Below are positions 24,891 to 32,405 of a stretch of 64,000 nucleotides of DNA, piece by piece. The stretch is taken from NCBI GenBank assembly GCA_017992055.1, contig JAGOPK010000002.1:372001-436000 (forward strand), written 5' to 3'. The translations under genes were made by a program, and so were the position numbers. Origin of the DNA: Burkholderiaceae bacterium (GTDB lineage Bacteria; Pseudomonadota; Gammaproteobacteria; Burkholderiales; Burkholderiaceae_C). A model generated the notes under the pieces. It did no database searches and was not told the origin of the DNA. It saw only the letters and a program-made list of their open reading frames with translations. How positions within the stretch are numbered: the first letter of the stretch is position 1; each line of letters opens with the position of its first letter.

Positions 24891-26036
24891 ATGGCCTTGT
24901 CGAACCATGACCAGGACCGCCTGCTGCGCGCGGTCGAACTGGCCCGGCAGGCCATCGGCCTGTCCGACCCCAATCCACGCGTCGGTTGCGTGCTGCACGA
25001 CGCCCAGGGCCAGCCCGCCGGCGAAGGCTTCACCCAGCAGGCCGGCGGCCCGCATGCCGAGGTCATGGCCCTGCGCGACGCCGCCGCCCGCGGCCGCCCG
25101 CTGCAGGGCGGCACGGCCTGGGTCAGCCTGGAGCCCTGCGCCCACCATGGCCGCACTCCCCCGTGCTGCGACGCACTGATCCAGGCCGGCCTGGCGCGCG
25201 TGGTGGTGGCCCTGCACGATCCCTTCCCCGAGGTCGCCGGCCGCGGCATCGCCAGGCTGCGCGCCGCCGGCGTGCAGGTTGATGTCGCCGACGGCGGCCC
25301 GGCCGCGGCCGCCGCCCAAGCCCTGAACATCGGCTTCCTGTCGCGGGTGCTGCGCGGCCGGCCCTGGGTGAGGATGAAGATCGCCGCCTCGCTGGACGGG
25401 CGCACCGCCCTGCCCGATGGCCGCAGCCAGTGGATCACCGGTGCGGCGGCGCGCAGCGACGGCCATGACTGGCGGCGCCGCGCCGGCGCCGTGCTCACCG
25501 GCCTGGGCACGGTGCTGGACGACGATCCACGACTGGACGTGCGCCTGGTGCCAACCCAGTTGCAGCCGCGTCGCGTGGTCGTCGACTCGCGCCTGCGGCT
25601 GCCCCTCGGTGCGCGCCTGCTGGCCCCGCCGGGCGCGGTGACCGTGGCCTGCGCCGACCGCGACGCCGCGGAGGGCGGCAGCCGCGCGGCCGCGCTGGAG
25701 GCGGCGGGCGCACAGATCGTGGCCTTGCCGGATGGCCGCGGGCGCGTCGACCTGGCCAGGCTGCTGAATCACCTGGGCGCCCAGCCGGTCAATGAACTGC
25801 ATGTGGAAGCCGGCGCCACGCTGAACGGTGCCCTGCTGGCCGCCGACCTGGTCGACGAGTTGCTGCTCTACCAGGCGCCCACCCTGCTCGGCCCGGGGCG
25901 CGACCTGGCGCAGCTGCCGCAGCGGGCGGCCCTGCCCGAGACGCCGCCGTGGCGCTATCTGGAAGCCGCCCAGGTGGGCGACGACCTGCGCCTGCGCCTG
26001 ATGCGCACCGGCGCCGACCGTTTTCTGAGACCTTAG
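24891..26036 (+). CDS. ribD: Riboflavin biosynthesis deaminase/reductase
   Basis: This 381-residue bifunctional enzyme performs the second and third steps of riboflavin synthesis: deamination of the pyrimidine and NADPH reduction of the ribose side chain. The deaminase zinc site is His55-Ala-Glu57 with PCAHHGRTPPC (82-92). The reductase domain begins near 160 with RPWVRMKIAASLDGRTAL and contains SQWITG. It begins 6 bases after pilV and could be expressed with the pilin genes. The other rib genes are outside the window. Confidence 0.95.
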   Translation: MALSNHDQDRLLRAVELARQAIGLSDPNPRVGCVLHDAQGQPAGEGFTQQAGGPHAEVMALRDAAARGRPLQGGTAWVSLEPCAHHGRTPPCCDALIQAGLARVVVALHDPFPEVAGRGIARLRAAGVQVDVADGGPAAAAAQALNIGFLSRVLRGRPWVRMKIAASLDGRTALPDGRSQWITGAAARSDGHDWRRRAGAVLTGLGTVLDDDPRLDVRLVPTQLQPRRVVVDSRLRLPLGARLLAPPGAVTVACADRDAAEGGSRAAALEAAGAQIVALPDGRGRVDLARLLNHLGAQPVNELHVEAGATLNGALLAADLVDELLLYQAPTLLGPGRDLAQLPQRAALPETPPWRYLEAAQVGDDLRLRLMRTGADRFLRP

Positions 26037-26073
26037 CCCGCCACCGGCCGACCGTTGCCGCGGCTGCAGCGCC

Positions 26074-26340
26074 TCAGCACGGCAGGCTGCGCACGGCCGG
26101 CGTGCGGTACTCGCGACCGATCACCGCACAGGCCCGCAGGTAGTTGGCTCGGGCGCGCTCACCCAGCAAGGTCAGATCGACGCGGCCCTGCGCATCGCAG
26201 GGAAAGGACAGGCCCCGGCCTTCGACAAACAGCGAGTCAAAGCGCAGCTCGAAGTCCGGCAGGCCGGAGTAACCGCCGCGACCACAGGGTTCGGCGCTGC
26301 GCACCAGAGACTGGGACTGAGACTGGGCCTGCTGTTTCAT
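26074..26340 (-). CDS. Conserved hypothetical protein, 88 aa
   Basis: This 88-residue soluble protein has a Gln/Ser-rich start and a conserved-looking core FDSLFVEGRGLSFPCDAQG followed by VDLTLLGERARANYLRACAVIGREY. I recall proteins with the RGLSFPCD and ARANYL pattern in Burkholderiales, without known function. The ATG at 26340 has GGGAGAG 5 bases upstream. It is convergent with ribD. I cannot propose a role. Confidence 0.7.
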   Translation of the reverse strand: MKQQAQSQSQSLVRSAEPCGRGGYSGLPDFELRFDSLFVEGRGLSFPCDAQGRVDLTLLGERARANYLRACAVIGREYRTPAVRSLPC

Positions 26341-26534
26341 GTGGGCTCTCCCGGCGCCAGCCCCCGCACGACACGGTCGGCACCTGTGGCGAAGCCTAGG
26401 GCCTGGCCGGCCGACGCGCCCTTGGGCCGGCAGCGGTGCGCGGCGTCGGCCGTTGGCCGCAGCGCCTGTAGGCCGATGGACGACGGCTGTGCGGGCTTCT
26501 GGACATCGGCAGGCGCATCAGGCTGACGAGCAGG

Positions 26535-26575
26535 GGCCAAAAAGCGAAAGGGCCGCATCTCGCGATGCGGCCCTT
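26535..26575 (-). terminator. Terminator after tRNA-Asp
   Basis: AAGGGCCGCATC (26548-26559) and GATGCGGCCCTT (26564-26575) form a perfect 12-bp stem with a 4-base loop. On the minus strand it is followed by TTTCGCTTTTT, so it should end tRNA-Asp transcripts. Confidence 0.8.
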
Positions 26576-26590
26576 GGCTTGCAGAATCTT

Positions 26591-26667
26591 TGGCGGAGTG
26601 GACGGGACTCGAACCCGCGACCCCCGGCGTGACAGGCCGGTATTCTAACCAACTGAACTACCACTCC
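26591..26667 (-). tRNA. tRNA-Asp (GTC), copy 1
   Basis: This 77-base gene on the minus strand starts GGAGTGG and ends CCACTCC-G-CCA, with the CCA encoded. The anticodon loop CTGTCAC gives anticodon GTC (aspartate). The T-arm GGGTTCGAGTCCC is intact. It is the same sequence as copy 2, 150 bases upstream on the minus strand. A TATAGT -10 element lies at 26690-26685. Confidence 0.97.
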
Positions 26668-26775
26668 GCAGTGGTTAACTTAGCACTATAGCGCAAATTG
26701 CAACCGTTTCAGGCCGCACGCTGTATTTCTTGCTCGCCGACCGCTGTTGCGCAAGCAACCGATTCGGCAGCAATG

Positions 26776-26805
26776 AAAAAGCCGCATCGCAGGGTGCGGC
26801 TTTTT
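26776..26805. terminator. Bidirectional terminator between the tRNA-Asp genes
   Basis: AAAAA-GCCGCA (26776-26786) pairs with TGCGGC-TTTTT (26795-26805) around an 8-base loop. It should end leftward transcripts of tRNA-Asp copy 2, so copy 1 needs its own promoter. Confidence 0.8.
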
Positions 26806-26816
26806 CGGAAAAAACA

Positions 26817-26893
26817 TGGCGGAGTGGACGGGACTCGAACCCGCGACCCCCGGCGTGACAGGCCGGTATTCTAACCAACTGAACTACCACTCC
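26817..26893 (-). tRNA. tRNA-Asp (GTC), copy 2
   Basis: This 77-base gene is the same as copy 1 in every arm, with GTC anticodon and encoded CCA. A promoter lies just upstream on the minus strand (26911-26940), and a terminator follows at 26776-26805. The two copies look like a tandem duplication whose flanking sequence has since diverged. Confidence 0.97.
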
Positions 26894-26910
26894 GCGGTAG
26901 TGAAGCTAGC

Positions 26911-26940
26911 AGTATAGACCGAGAAATACAGGCCCAGCAA
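26911..26940 (-). promoter_or_regulatory. Promoter of tRNA-Asp copy 2
   Basis: On the minus strand, -35 TTGCTG (26940-26935), an 18-base spacer, and -10 TATACT (26916-26911) lie 17 bases before the tRNA 5' end. Confidence 0.6.
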
Positions 26941-27014
26941 GGGCTGCGCCGAAAATTCTTGCCGATCACCGCCCGCATCGGCGGCGGCTCGACGCCAGCC
27001 GGGACAATGGCCGC

Positions 27015-27914
27015 ATGAAAGCGATTCTGATGATGGTGCTGTCGACGCTGCTGTTCGCGTTGATGGGCGTGGCGGTGAAGCTGGCCTCGTCCGAGCATGG
27101 CTACAGCACCGGCGAGATCGTGGCCTACCGCGGCCTCATCGGCGCGGCCATGATGTTTGCGCTGTCGCGCTGGCAGGGCCTGTCGCTGCGCACCCGTGTG
27201 CCCGGCATGCACCTGGGGCGCAGCGTCAGCGGCGTCTGCGCGCTGATGCTGTGGTTCTATGCCATCAGCGTGCTGCCGCTGGCCACCGCGGTGACGCTGA
27301 ACTACATGTCCTCGGTGTGGATGGCGGCCTTTCTGATCGGTGGCGGCGTGCTGCTGGGCGGCGCCCGCGTCGATGGCCGTCTGGTGGCCACGGTGCTGGC
27401 CGGCTTTGCCGGCGTGGTGATGATCCTGCGTCCGTCGATGGGCGCCGACCAGCTCTGGGGTGGCCTCACCGGCCTGCTGTCGGGCATGCTATCGGCGATG
27501 GCCTATCTGCAGGTCACGGCGCTGGGCCGGGCCGGCGAGCCCGAGCCGCGCGTGGTGTTCTATTTCTCGCTGTGCGGCGCGCTGGCCGGCGCGGTGGTGG
27601 CGCAGCTCGGCGATGGCTGGCACGGCCACACGCCGCGTGGCGTGGCCCTGCTGCTGGCCGTGGGCCTGTGCGCCACCGCCGCCCAACTGCTGATGACCCG
27701 GGCCTATGCCATCGGCAGCACGCTGATCAATGCCACGCTGCAGTACCTGGGCATCGTCTATTCGTTCGGCTTCGGCGTCTGGTTGTTCGGCGACGCGGTC
27801 AGCGGCCTGGCGCTGGCCGGCATGGGCCTGATCGTGGTCTCGGGCATCGCCGCCTCGCGGCTGCGCGCCAGGCAGGCGCCGGCGGTGGGCGACAGCCGCA
27901 GCTTCGAGGCCTGA
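27015..27914 (+). CDS. EamA/DMT family permease
   Basis: This 299-residue inner-membrane protein of the drug/metabolite transporter superfamily has ten predicted helices in two EamA repeats. The first repeat contains LSTLLFALMGVAVKLAS and AYRGLIGA; the second starts around LWGGLTGLLSGMLSAMAYL. The C-terminal LGIVYSFGFGVWLFGDAVSG is typical. Family members export amino acids, nucleosides or other small molecules. The substrate here is unknown. It lies 121 bases after the tRNA-Asp gene, on the opposite strand. Confidence 0.85.
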   Translation: MKAILMMVLSTLLFALMGVAVKLASSEHGYSTGEIVAYRGLIGAAMMFALSRWQGLSLRTRVPGMHLGRSVSGVCALMLWFYAISVLPLATAVTLNYMSSVWMAAFLIGGGVLLGGARVDGRLVATVLAGFAGVVMILRPSMGADQLWGGLTGLLSGMLSAMAYLQVTALGRAGEPEPRVVFYFSLCGALAGAVVAQLGDGWHGHTPRGVALLLAVGLCATAAQLLMTRAYAIGSTLINATLQYLGIVYSFGFGVWLFGDAVSGLALAGMGLIVVSGIAASRLRARQAPAVGDSRSFEA

Positions 27915-27922
27915 GCCGGGGA

Positions 27923-27936
27923 TTGATGCCGGTCAA
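27923..27936. promoter_or_regulatory. FNR/Anr-like box upstream of the uspA-type gene
   Basis: TTGAT-GCCG-GTCAA differs at one position from the FNR/Anr consensus TTGAT-N4-ATCAA. A weak -10, CACACT (27958-27963), would place the start of transcription near 27970, so the box would be centred at about -41.5, the classical activator position. FNR/Anr control of universal stress proteins is well known in proteobacteria. The site lies just after the permease stop, 101 bases before the UspA gene. Confidence 0.5.
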
Positions 27937-28037
27937 GACATGCGCCGGGCCAGCGCGCACACTGTGGTCAAGCCGGCCTGATCCGATCCCATCCGCGATC
28001 CGAGCAGGCCGTTTGTCCCCAAGCGCAGGAGAGACTC

Positions 28038-28472
28038 ATGTACCAACGCATCCTGGTCCCCACCGATGGCTCGGAAATCACCACCAAGGCCGTGCAGACG
28101 GCCGTGTCGCTGGCCAAGCTGGGCGGCGCCAGCCTGGTGACGCTGAGCGTCAAGGAGCCGTTCCCGTACAGCGCCATCTCGGAAATGCAGCCGGTGCCAC
28201 CGCAGGAGTTCTACGACGCCCAGGAACGCATTGCCGCCGACCGCGTGAAGGCGGTGATCGCCGCCGCGCAAGCCGCCGGCGTGGCCTGCGAGGGCTCGAC
28301 CGTCGAGGCCCTGCATCCCTGGGAGGCGATCCTCGACCTGGCCAAGGACAAGGGCTGCGACCTGATCGTGATGGCCTCGCATGGCCGGCGCGGCATGGCC
28401 GCGCTGCTGATCGGCAGCGAGACCAGCCGCGTGCTGACGCACAGCCCGCTGCCGGTGCTGGTGGTCAAGTGA
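28038..28472 (+). CDS. Universal stress protein, UspA family
   Basis: This 144-residue single-domain cytoplasmic Usp protein starts MYQRILVPTDGSE, the typical UspA start. The ATP-binding loop appears as ASHGRRGMAALLIGSETS, so it is probably of the ATP-binding kind. The C-terminal strand LPVLVVK is standard. AGGAGA precedes the ATG. A likely FNR/Anr box lies about 100 bases upstream, suggesting induction under low oxygen (inference). Confidence 0.93.
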   Translation: MYQRILVPTDGSEITTKAVQTAVSLAKLGGASLVTLSVKEPFPYSAISEMQPVPPQEFYDAQERIAADRVKAVIAAAQAAGVACEGSTVEALHPWEAILDLAKDKGCDLIVMASHGRRGMAALLIGSETSRVLTHSPLPVLVVK

Positions 28473-28508
28473 GCCCAGGCGCGGCCGGTGCCGCGCCGTT
28501 GGGCGGGT

Positions 28509-29297
28509 TCAGTGGCTGTGCTGTGCGCCCTTGAGCAGGGCGATGATGGCCAGGCCGGCGAAGATCCAGCCCAGCTGGGCCAGGTTGTCGCGCCAGGGCA
28601 GGCGGCGCTGCAGCTGCGGCAGCAGGTCGGCCACGGCCACGTAGATGAAGCTGCTGGACGCGGCCACCAGCAGATAGGGAAACAGCGCCTGCCAGGGCCC
28701 GACGACGAAGTAGCCGAGCACGCCGCCCACCACCGCCGCCAGGCCTGACAGCGCGTTGTAGGCCAGCGCCTTGCGGCGGCTGAAGCCGGCGTTGATCAGC
28801 ACGATGGTGTCGCCCACCTCCTGCGGGATCTCGTGGGCGATCACCGCCACCGCGGTGACGATGCCCAGCTGGGTGTCGGCCAGGAAGGCGGCGGCGATGA
28901 TCAGGCCGTCGCAGAAGTTGTGGATGCTGTCGCCGACCAGCACGCTCAGGCCACCGCGGCCAGCCTGCTCGGTGTCGAAATGGTGGTGGTGGTCATGGCC
29001 ATCGCCCTCGTGGTGATGGCCGTGGCGGTACAGCGCCGCCTTCTCCAGCAGGAAGAAGAACAGCAGGCCGCCGAGCAGGGTCAGGAACAGCGGATGCGGC
29101 TCGATGTCCAGCTGATGGCCCTGCTCGAAGGCCTCGGGCAGCACATGCAGCAGAGCCGTGCCCAGCAGCACACCCACCGACAGGCTGACCAGGTCGCGCA
29201 CCAGGCGGCCGAGGATGGCCTGGGTCAGGGTGGCGGCCAGCACCACCGACAGCACGCCACCGGCAAAGGTGGCCAGAACGATGTAGAGCAGGGTCAT
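28509..29297 (-). CDS. ZIP family metal transporter
   Basis: This 262-residue inner-membrane transporter is predicted to move zinc or a similar divalent metal into the cytoplasm. It has eight predicted helices. The loop after helix 3 is strongly histidine-rich: HGHHHEGDGHDHHHHFD at about 92-108. The metal-path motifs are DSIHNFCDG in helix 4 and AHEIPQEVGD in helix 5. The latter pair is diagnostic of ZIP proteins. The gene converges with the uspA-type gene and has no visible regulator site. Confidence 0.92.
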   Translation of the reverse strand: MTLLYIVLATFAGGVLSVVLAATLTQAILGRLVRDLVSLSVGVLLGTALLHVLPEAFEQGHQLDIEPHPLFLTLLGGLLFFFLLEKAALYRHGHHHEGDGHDHHHHFDTEQAGRGGLSVLVGDSIHNFCDGLIIAAAFLADTQLGIVTAVAVIAHEIPQEVGDTIVLINAGFSRRKALAYNALSGLAAVVGGVLGYFVVGPWQALFPYLLVAASSSFIYVAVADLLPQLQRRLPWRDNLAQLGWIFAGLAIIALLKGAQHSH

Positions 29298-29368
29298 CGA
29301 CTACGGCATTGATCAAAAGCGCCAACCGCGCCGGTCGGGCGCGGTTGGGCGGGGACGGCGGGACCGAG

Positions 29369-30241
29369 TCAGGCCACGCCGTGGGTGCGGAACCAGGCCA
29401 GGCAGCGCTTCCAGCCGTCCTCGGCCGCGTCCTTGCGGTAGCTGGGACGGTAGTCGGCATGGAAGGCATGCGGCGCATCGGGGTAGATCACGAACTCCGA
29501 GCGCCTGGCCGCGGCGCTGCCCTGGGCCAGGGCCGATTTCATCTTATCGACGCTGTCAAGCGGGATGCCGCCGTCCTTCTCGCCATACAGGCCCAGCACC
29601 GGCGCGCCCAGCTTGCCCGCCAGGTCCAGCGGATGCGCCGGCTGCAGCGGGTTGGTGGGGCCCAGCAGGCGGCCGTACCAGGCCACGCCGGCCTTCACCG
29701 CCGGGTTGTGGGCCGCATACAGCCAGGTGACGCGCCCGCCCCAGCAGAAGCCGGTGACGGCCAGCCTGGACGCATCGGCGCCCTGGCCACGGGCCCAGGC
29801 CACGCAGGCGTCCAGATCGCCCATCACCTGGGCATCGGGCACCTTGTTGACGACCTCGGCGAGCAGCTTGGCGATCTCGCCATAGGCGCTGGCATCGCCC
29901 TGGCGCACGAACAGCTCGGGCGCGATGGCAAAGTAGCCGGCCTTGGCAAAGCGCCGCGCCACGTCGGCGATGTGCTCGTGCACGCCGAAGATCTCGCTGA
30001 TCACCAGCACCACCGGTGCATTGGCCTTGCCGGCCGGCGCGGCGCGGTAGGCCGGCAGCTTGAAGTCGCCCACCGGGATGCTCACCTCGCCGGCCACCAG
30101 GCCCTGCTCGTCGGTCTTGATCACGGTCTGGGCCATCACCGGCAGCACCGCCGCGGCAAAGCCCGAACCGACCGCGGTGCGCACGAAGTCGCGGCGGTGG
30201 AAATCGCGGCTGGGGGTCAGGCTGTCGATCTGGTCGCGCAT
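29369..30241 (-). CDS. Dienelactone hydrolase family protein, Tat-exported
   Basis: This 290-residue alpha/beta hydrolase of the dienelactone hydrolase family has nucleophile Cys166 in GFCWGG, Asp223 in GEKDGG and His258 in DAPHAF. Glu83, in ISEIFG, is the residue that activates the Cys in the family. The N-terminus has a twin-arginine signal, HRRDFVR at 15-21, followed by a hydrophobic stretch ending VMAQ, so the protein should be folded in the cytoplasm and exported to the periplasm. AGGAG precedes the ATG at 30241. The longer upstream frame is out of character. The natural substrate is unknown. Confidence 0.88.
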   Translation of the reverse strand: MRDQIDSLTPSRDFHRRDFVRTAVGSGFAAAVLPVMAQTVIKTDEQGLVAGEVSIPVGDFKLPAYRAAPAGKANAPVVLVISEIFGVHEHIADVARRFAKAGYFAIAPELFVRQGDASAYGEIAKLLAEVVNKVPDAQVMGDLDACVAWARGQGADASRLAVTGFCWGGRVTWLYAAHNPAVKAGVAWYGRLLGPTNPLQPAHPLDLAGKLGAPVLGLYGEKDGGIPLDSVDKMKSALAQGSAAARRSEFVIYPDAPHAFHADYRPSYRKDAAEDGWKRCLAWFRTHGVA

Positions 30242-30360
30242 GCACGGCTCCTGGGTGTGGAATTGACGGGAAGGGTGGGCGATTCTAGGAAGCCGCGCAT
30301 GGCCCCATGGCGCCTGCGTGGATGGCCGCGTCATTGAATGCCGGTAGCATGCCGGCCAGC

Positions 30361-31890
30361 ATGGTCCAACGCCCTCCCCGCTCCGGCGCGCCCCTGGCCG
30401 CCATCGACATCGGCTCCAACAGCTTTCGCCTCGAGATCGGTCAGGTGCAGCATGGCCGCTACCGCCGCATCGCCTACCTGAAGGAGACCGTGCGCCTGGG
30501 CGGCGGACTGGATGCCAACGGCTTTCTGACCGACGAGGCGGCCGAGCGCGGCCTGGCCTGCCTGCGCCGCTTTGCCCAGCGGCTGGACGGCTTCGGCCCG
30601 GCCCAGGTGCGCGCGGTGGCCACGCAGACGCTGCGCGAGGCGCGCAACCGCGACGCCTTTCTGCTGCAGGCCCAGGCGGCACTGGGCTTTGCCATCGAGG
30701 TCGTCTCGGGCCGCGAGGAGGCCCGCCTGATCTACGCCGGCGTGTCGCATCTGCAGCCGTCCGACGCGCCGCGCCTGGTCATCGACATCGGCGGGCGCAG
30801 CACCGAGATGATCCTCGGCCAGGGCCGCGTGCCACGGGTGGTGGAGTCGTTCCGCGTCGGCAGCGTCAGCCTGTCGATGCGCTGGTTTGCCGATGGCCGC
30901 TACACCGAGGACGGTTTTCGCGGCGCCCAGGTCGCCGCCGGCGCCGAGTTGGAGGAGGCGCTGGCGCTGTTTGCGCCCTCGCTGTGGCGCGAGGCGCTGG
31001 GCTCCTCGGGCACGGCCGGCGCGGTGTCGCAGATCCTCGCCGCCAGCGGCGTCAGCGACGGCACCATCACGCCCGACGGCCTGCGCTGGTGCATCCGCGA
31101 ATGTCTGGCCGCCGGCTCGGTGGAGCGCCTGTCGCTGCCCGGCCTGCGCGAGGACCGCAAGGCCGTCATCGGCGGCGGCCTGGCCCTGCTCTACACGCTG
31201 GCCACGCATTTCGGCATCCAGGCCCTGCAGCCGGCCAAGGGCGCGCTGCGCCAGGGCGTGATCGTCGACCTGGCCGAGCGCCATGCGGCGGCCCGCCATG
31301 CCGGCGGCAGCGCCGATGTGCGCGAGCAGAGCGTGGCCGAGCTGCAGCAGCGCTTCGGCGTCGACCTGGCCCAGGCCCAGCGCGTGCAGACCGTGGCCAC
31401 CACCCTGCTGCAGGGTGCCCTGGCCGGACGCGACGAGCCCGATGCCGAGGCCTTGCGCGAGCTGGGCTGGGCCGCGGCCCTGCACGAGATCGGCCTGATG
31501 GTCAGCCACCACGACCACCACCGCCACAGCGCCTACCTGGTCGGCCATGTGGATGCGGCCGGCTTCTCGCAAAGCCAGCAGCGGCGCATCGCCGACCTGG
31601 TGCTGGCCCAGCGTGGCGGCCTGCGCAAGGTCGAGGCCCAGCTGAGCCAGGAGCTGTTTGCCTGGCAGGCGCTGGCGCTGCGGCTGGCGGTCATCAAATG
31701 CCATGCGCGCGGGCCGGTGGATGCCGGGGCGCTGAGCCTGGTCCGCGATGCGCGGCAGCCGCGCCTGGCGCGCCTGGCCTGGGCCCGCGACTGGGCGGCG
31801 CGGCATCCGCGCACCCTGCACCTGCTGGGCGAAGAGGCCGAGGCCTGGTCGCGCCAGGGCCAGCCGCGGCTGGTTCTTACCCCGGCCTGA
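30361..31890 (+). CDS. ppx: Exopolyphosphatase, Ppx/GppA family
   Basis: This enzyme of about 509 residues removes terminal phosphates from polyphosphate, or the 5' phosphate of pppGpp. The ASKHA phosphate loops are [14 protein letters not shown] near the N-terminus and [14 protein letters not shown] further on. [11 protein letters not shown] and [13 protein letters not shown] are family segments. The C-terminal HD-like domain contains [21 protein letters not shown]. An alternative ATG at 30349 is in frame; neither has a strong ribosome site. It converges with sixA-ppk, so synthesis and breakdown of polyphosphate are encoded together. Confidence 0.92.
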   Translation: MVQRPPRSGAPLAAIDIGSNSFRLEIGQVQHGRYRRIAYLKETVRLGGGLDANGFLTDEAAERGLACLRRFAQRLDGFGPAQVRAVATQTLREARNRDAFLLQAQAALGFAIEVVSGREEARLIYAGVSHLQPSDAPRLVIDIGGRSTEMILGQGRVPRVVESFRVGSVSLSMRWFADGRYTEDGFRGAQVAAGAELEEALALFAPSLWREALGSSGTAGAVSQILAASGVSDGTITPDGLRWCIRECLAAGSVERLSLPGLREDRKAVIGGGLALLYTLATHFGIQALQPAKGALRQGVIVDLAERHAAARHAGGSADVREQSVAELQQRFGVDLAQAQRVQTVATTLLQGALAGRDEPDAEALRELGWAAALHEIGLMVSHHDHHRHSAYLVGHVDAAGFSQSQQRRIADLVLAQRGGLRKVEAQLSQELFAWQALALRLAVIKCHARGPVDAGALSLVRDARQPRLARLAWARDWAARHPRTLHLLGEEAEAWSRQGQPRLVLTPA

Positions 31891-31920
31891 ACGCCGGGCC
31901 AGCCGGGCCGCCAAGCCGGC

Positions 31921-32394
31921 CTACAGCCGGTCGGCCGTGCGCACGGCCACCACCACCACCTCGGTGCCGGTCTCGCGCTGGCGCTGGCGCAGCCACCACA
32001 CGCCGCCCTTGCGGATGGCCCAGGCCGGCGCGTCCATGGCCGCGGCGCCCGACATCAGCAGCGCCGCCACATGGCCCAGCGTGGGCTGGTGGCCGACCAC
32101 CAGCACCGGCTCGCGGCTGTCGGGCCAGCGCGCGGCATTCAGCAGTTGATCGGGCGTGGCGCCGGGCGCCAGGCCGTCGACCAGGCGCAGCTTGCGGCCC
32201 AGGGCCTCGGCGGTCTGGCGCGTGCGCAGCGCCGGGCTGACCAGCACCCGCGTGGTGTCGGGCAGAAAGCGGTTCAGCCATTCGGCCATGCGCGCGGCCT
32301 GCTTCTCGCCGCGGCCGGTCAGCGGCCGGTCCAGGTCGCTCTCGCCCTCGCGGGCCTCGCGCGCCTCGGCATGGCGCCACAGGATCAGGTCCAT
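31921..32394 (-). CDS. sixA: SixA-type histidine phosphatase
   Basis: This 157-residue histidine phosphatase superfamily protein has the RHA motif at 7-9 (His8 is the nucleophile) and the second His102 in VGHQPTLG. The short length and WRHAEA start fit SixA, which removes phosphate from histidine on phosphotransfer proteins. It begins 11 bases after ppk, so the two form an operon. Its target is unknown here, and a link to polyphosphate metabolism is an inference from linkage only. Confidence 0.88.
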   Translation of the reverse strand: MDLILWRHAEAREAREGESDLDRPLTGRGEKQAARMAEWLNRFLPDTTRVLVSPALRTRQTAEALGRKLRLVDGLAPGATPDQLLNAARWPDSREPVLVVGHQPTLGHVAALLMSGAAAMDAPAWAIRKGGVWWLRQRQRETGTEVVVVAVRTADRL

Positions 32395-32405
32395 GCAGGT
32401 GCCTT

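Noticed and set aside
30331-31914. 527-codon frame antisense to ppx
   Set aside because: ppx shows all family motifs; the antisense product is Ala/Gly/Gln-rich noise.
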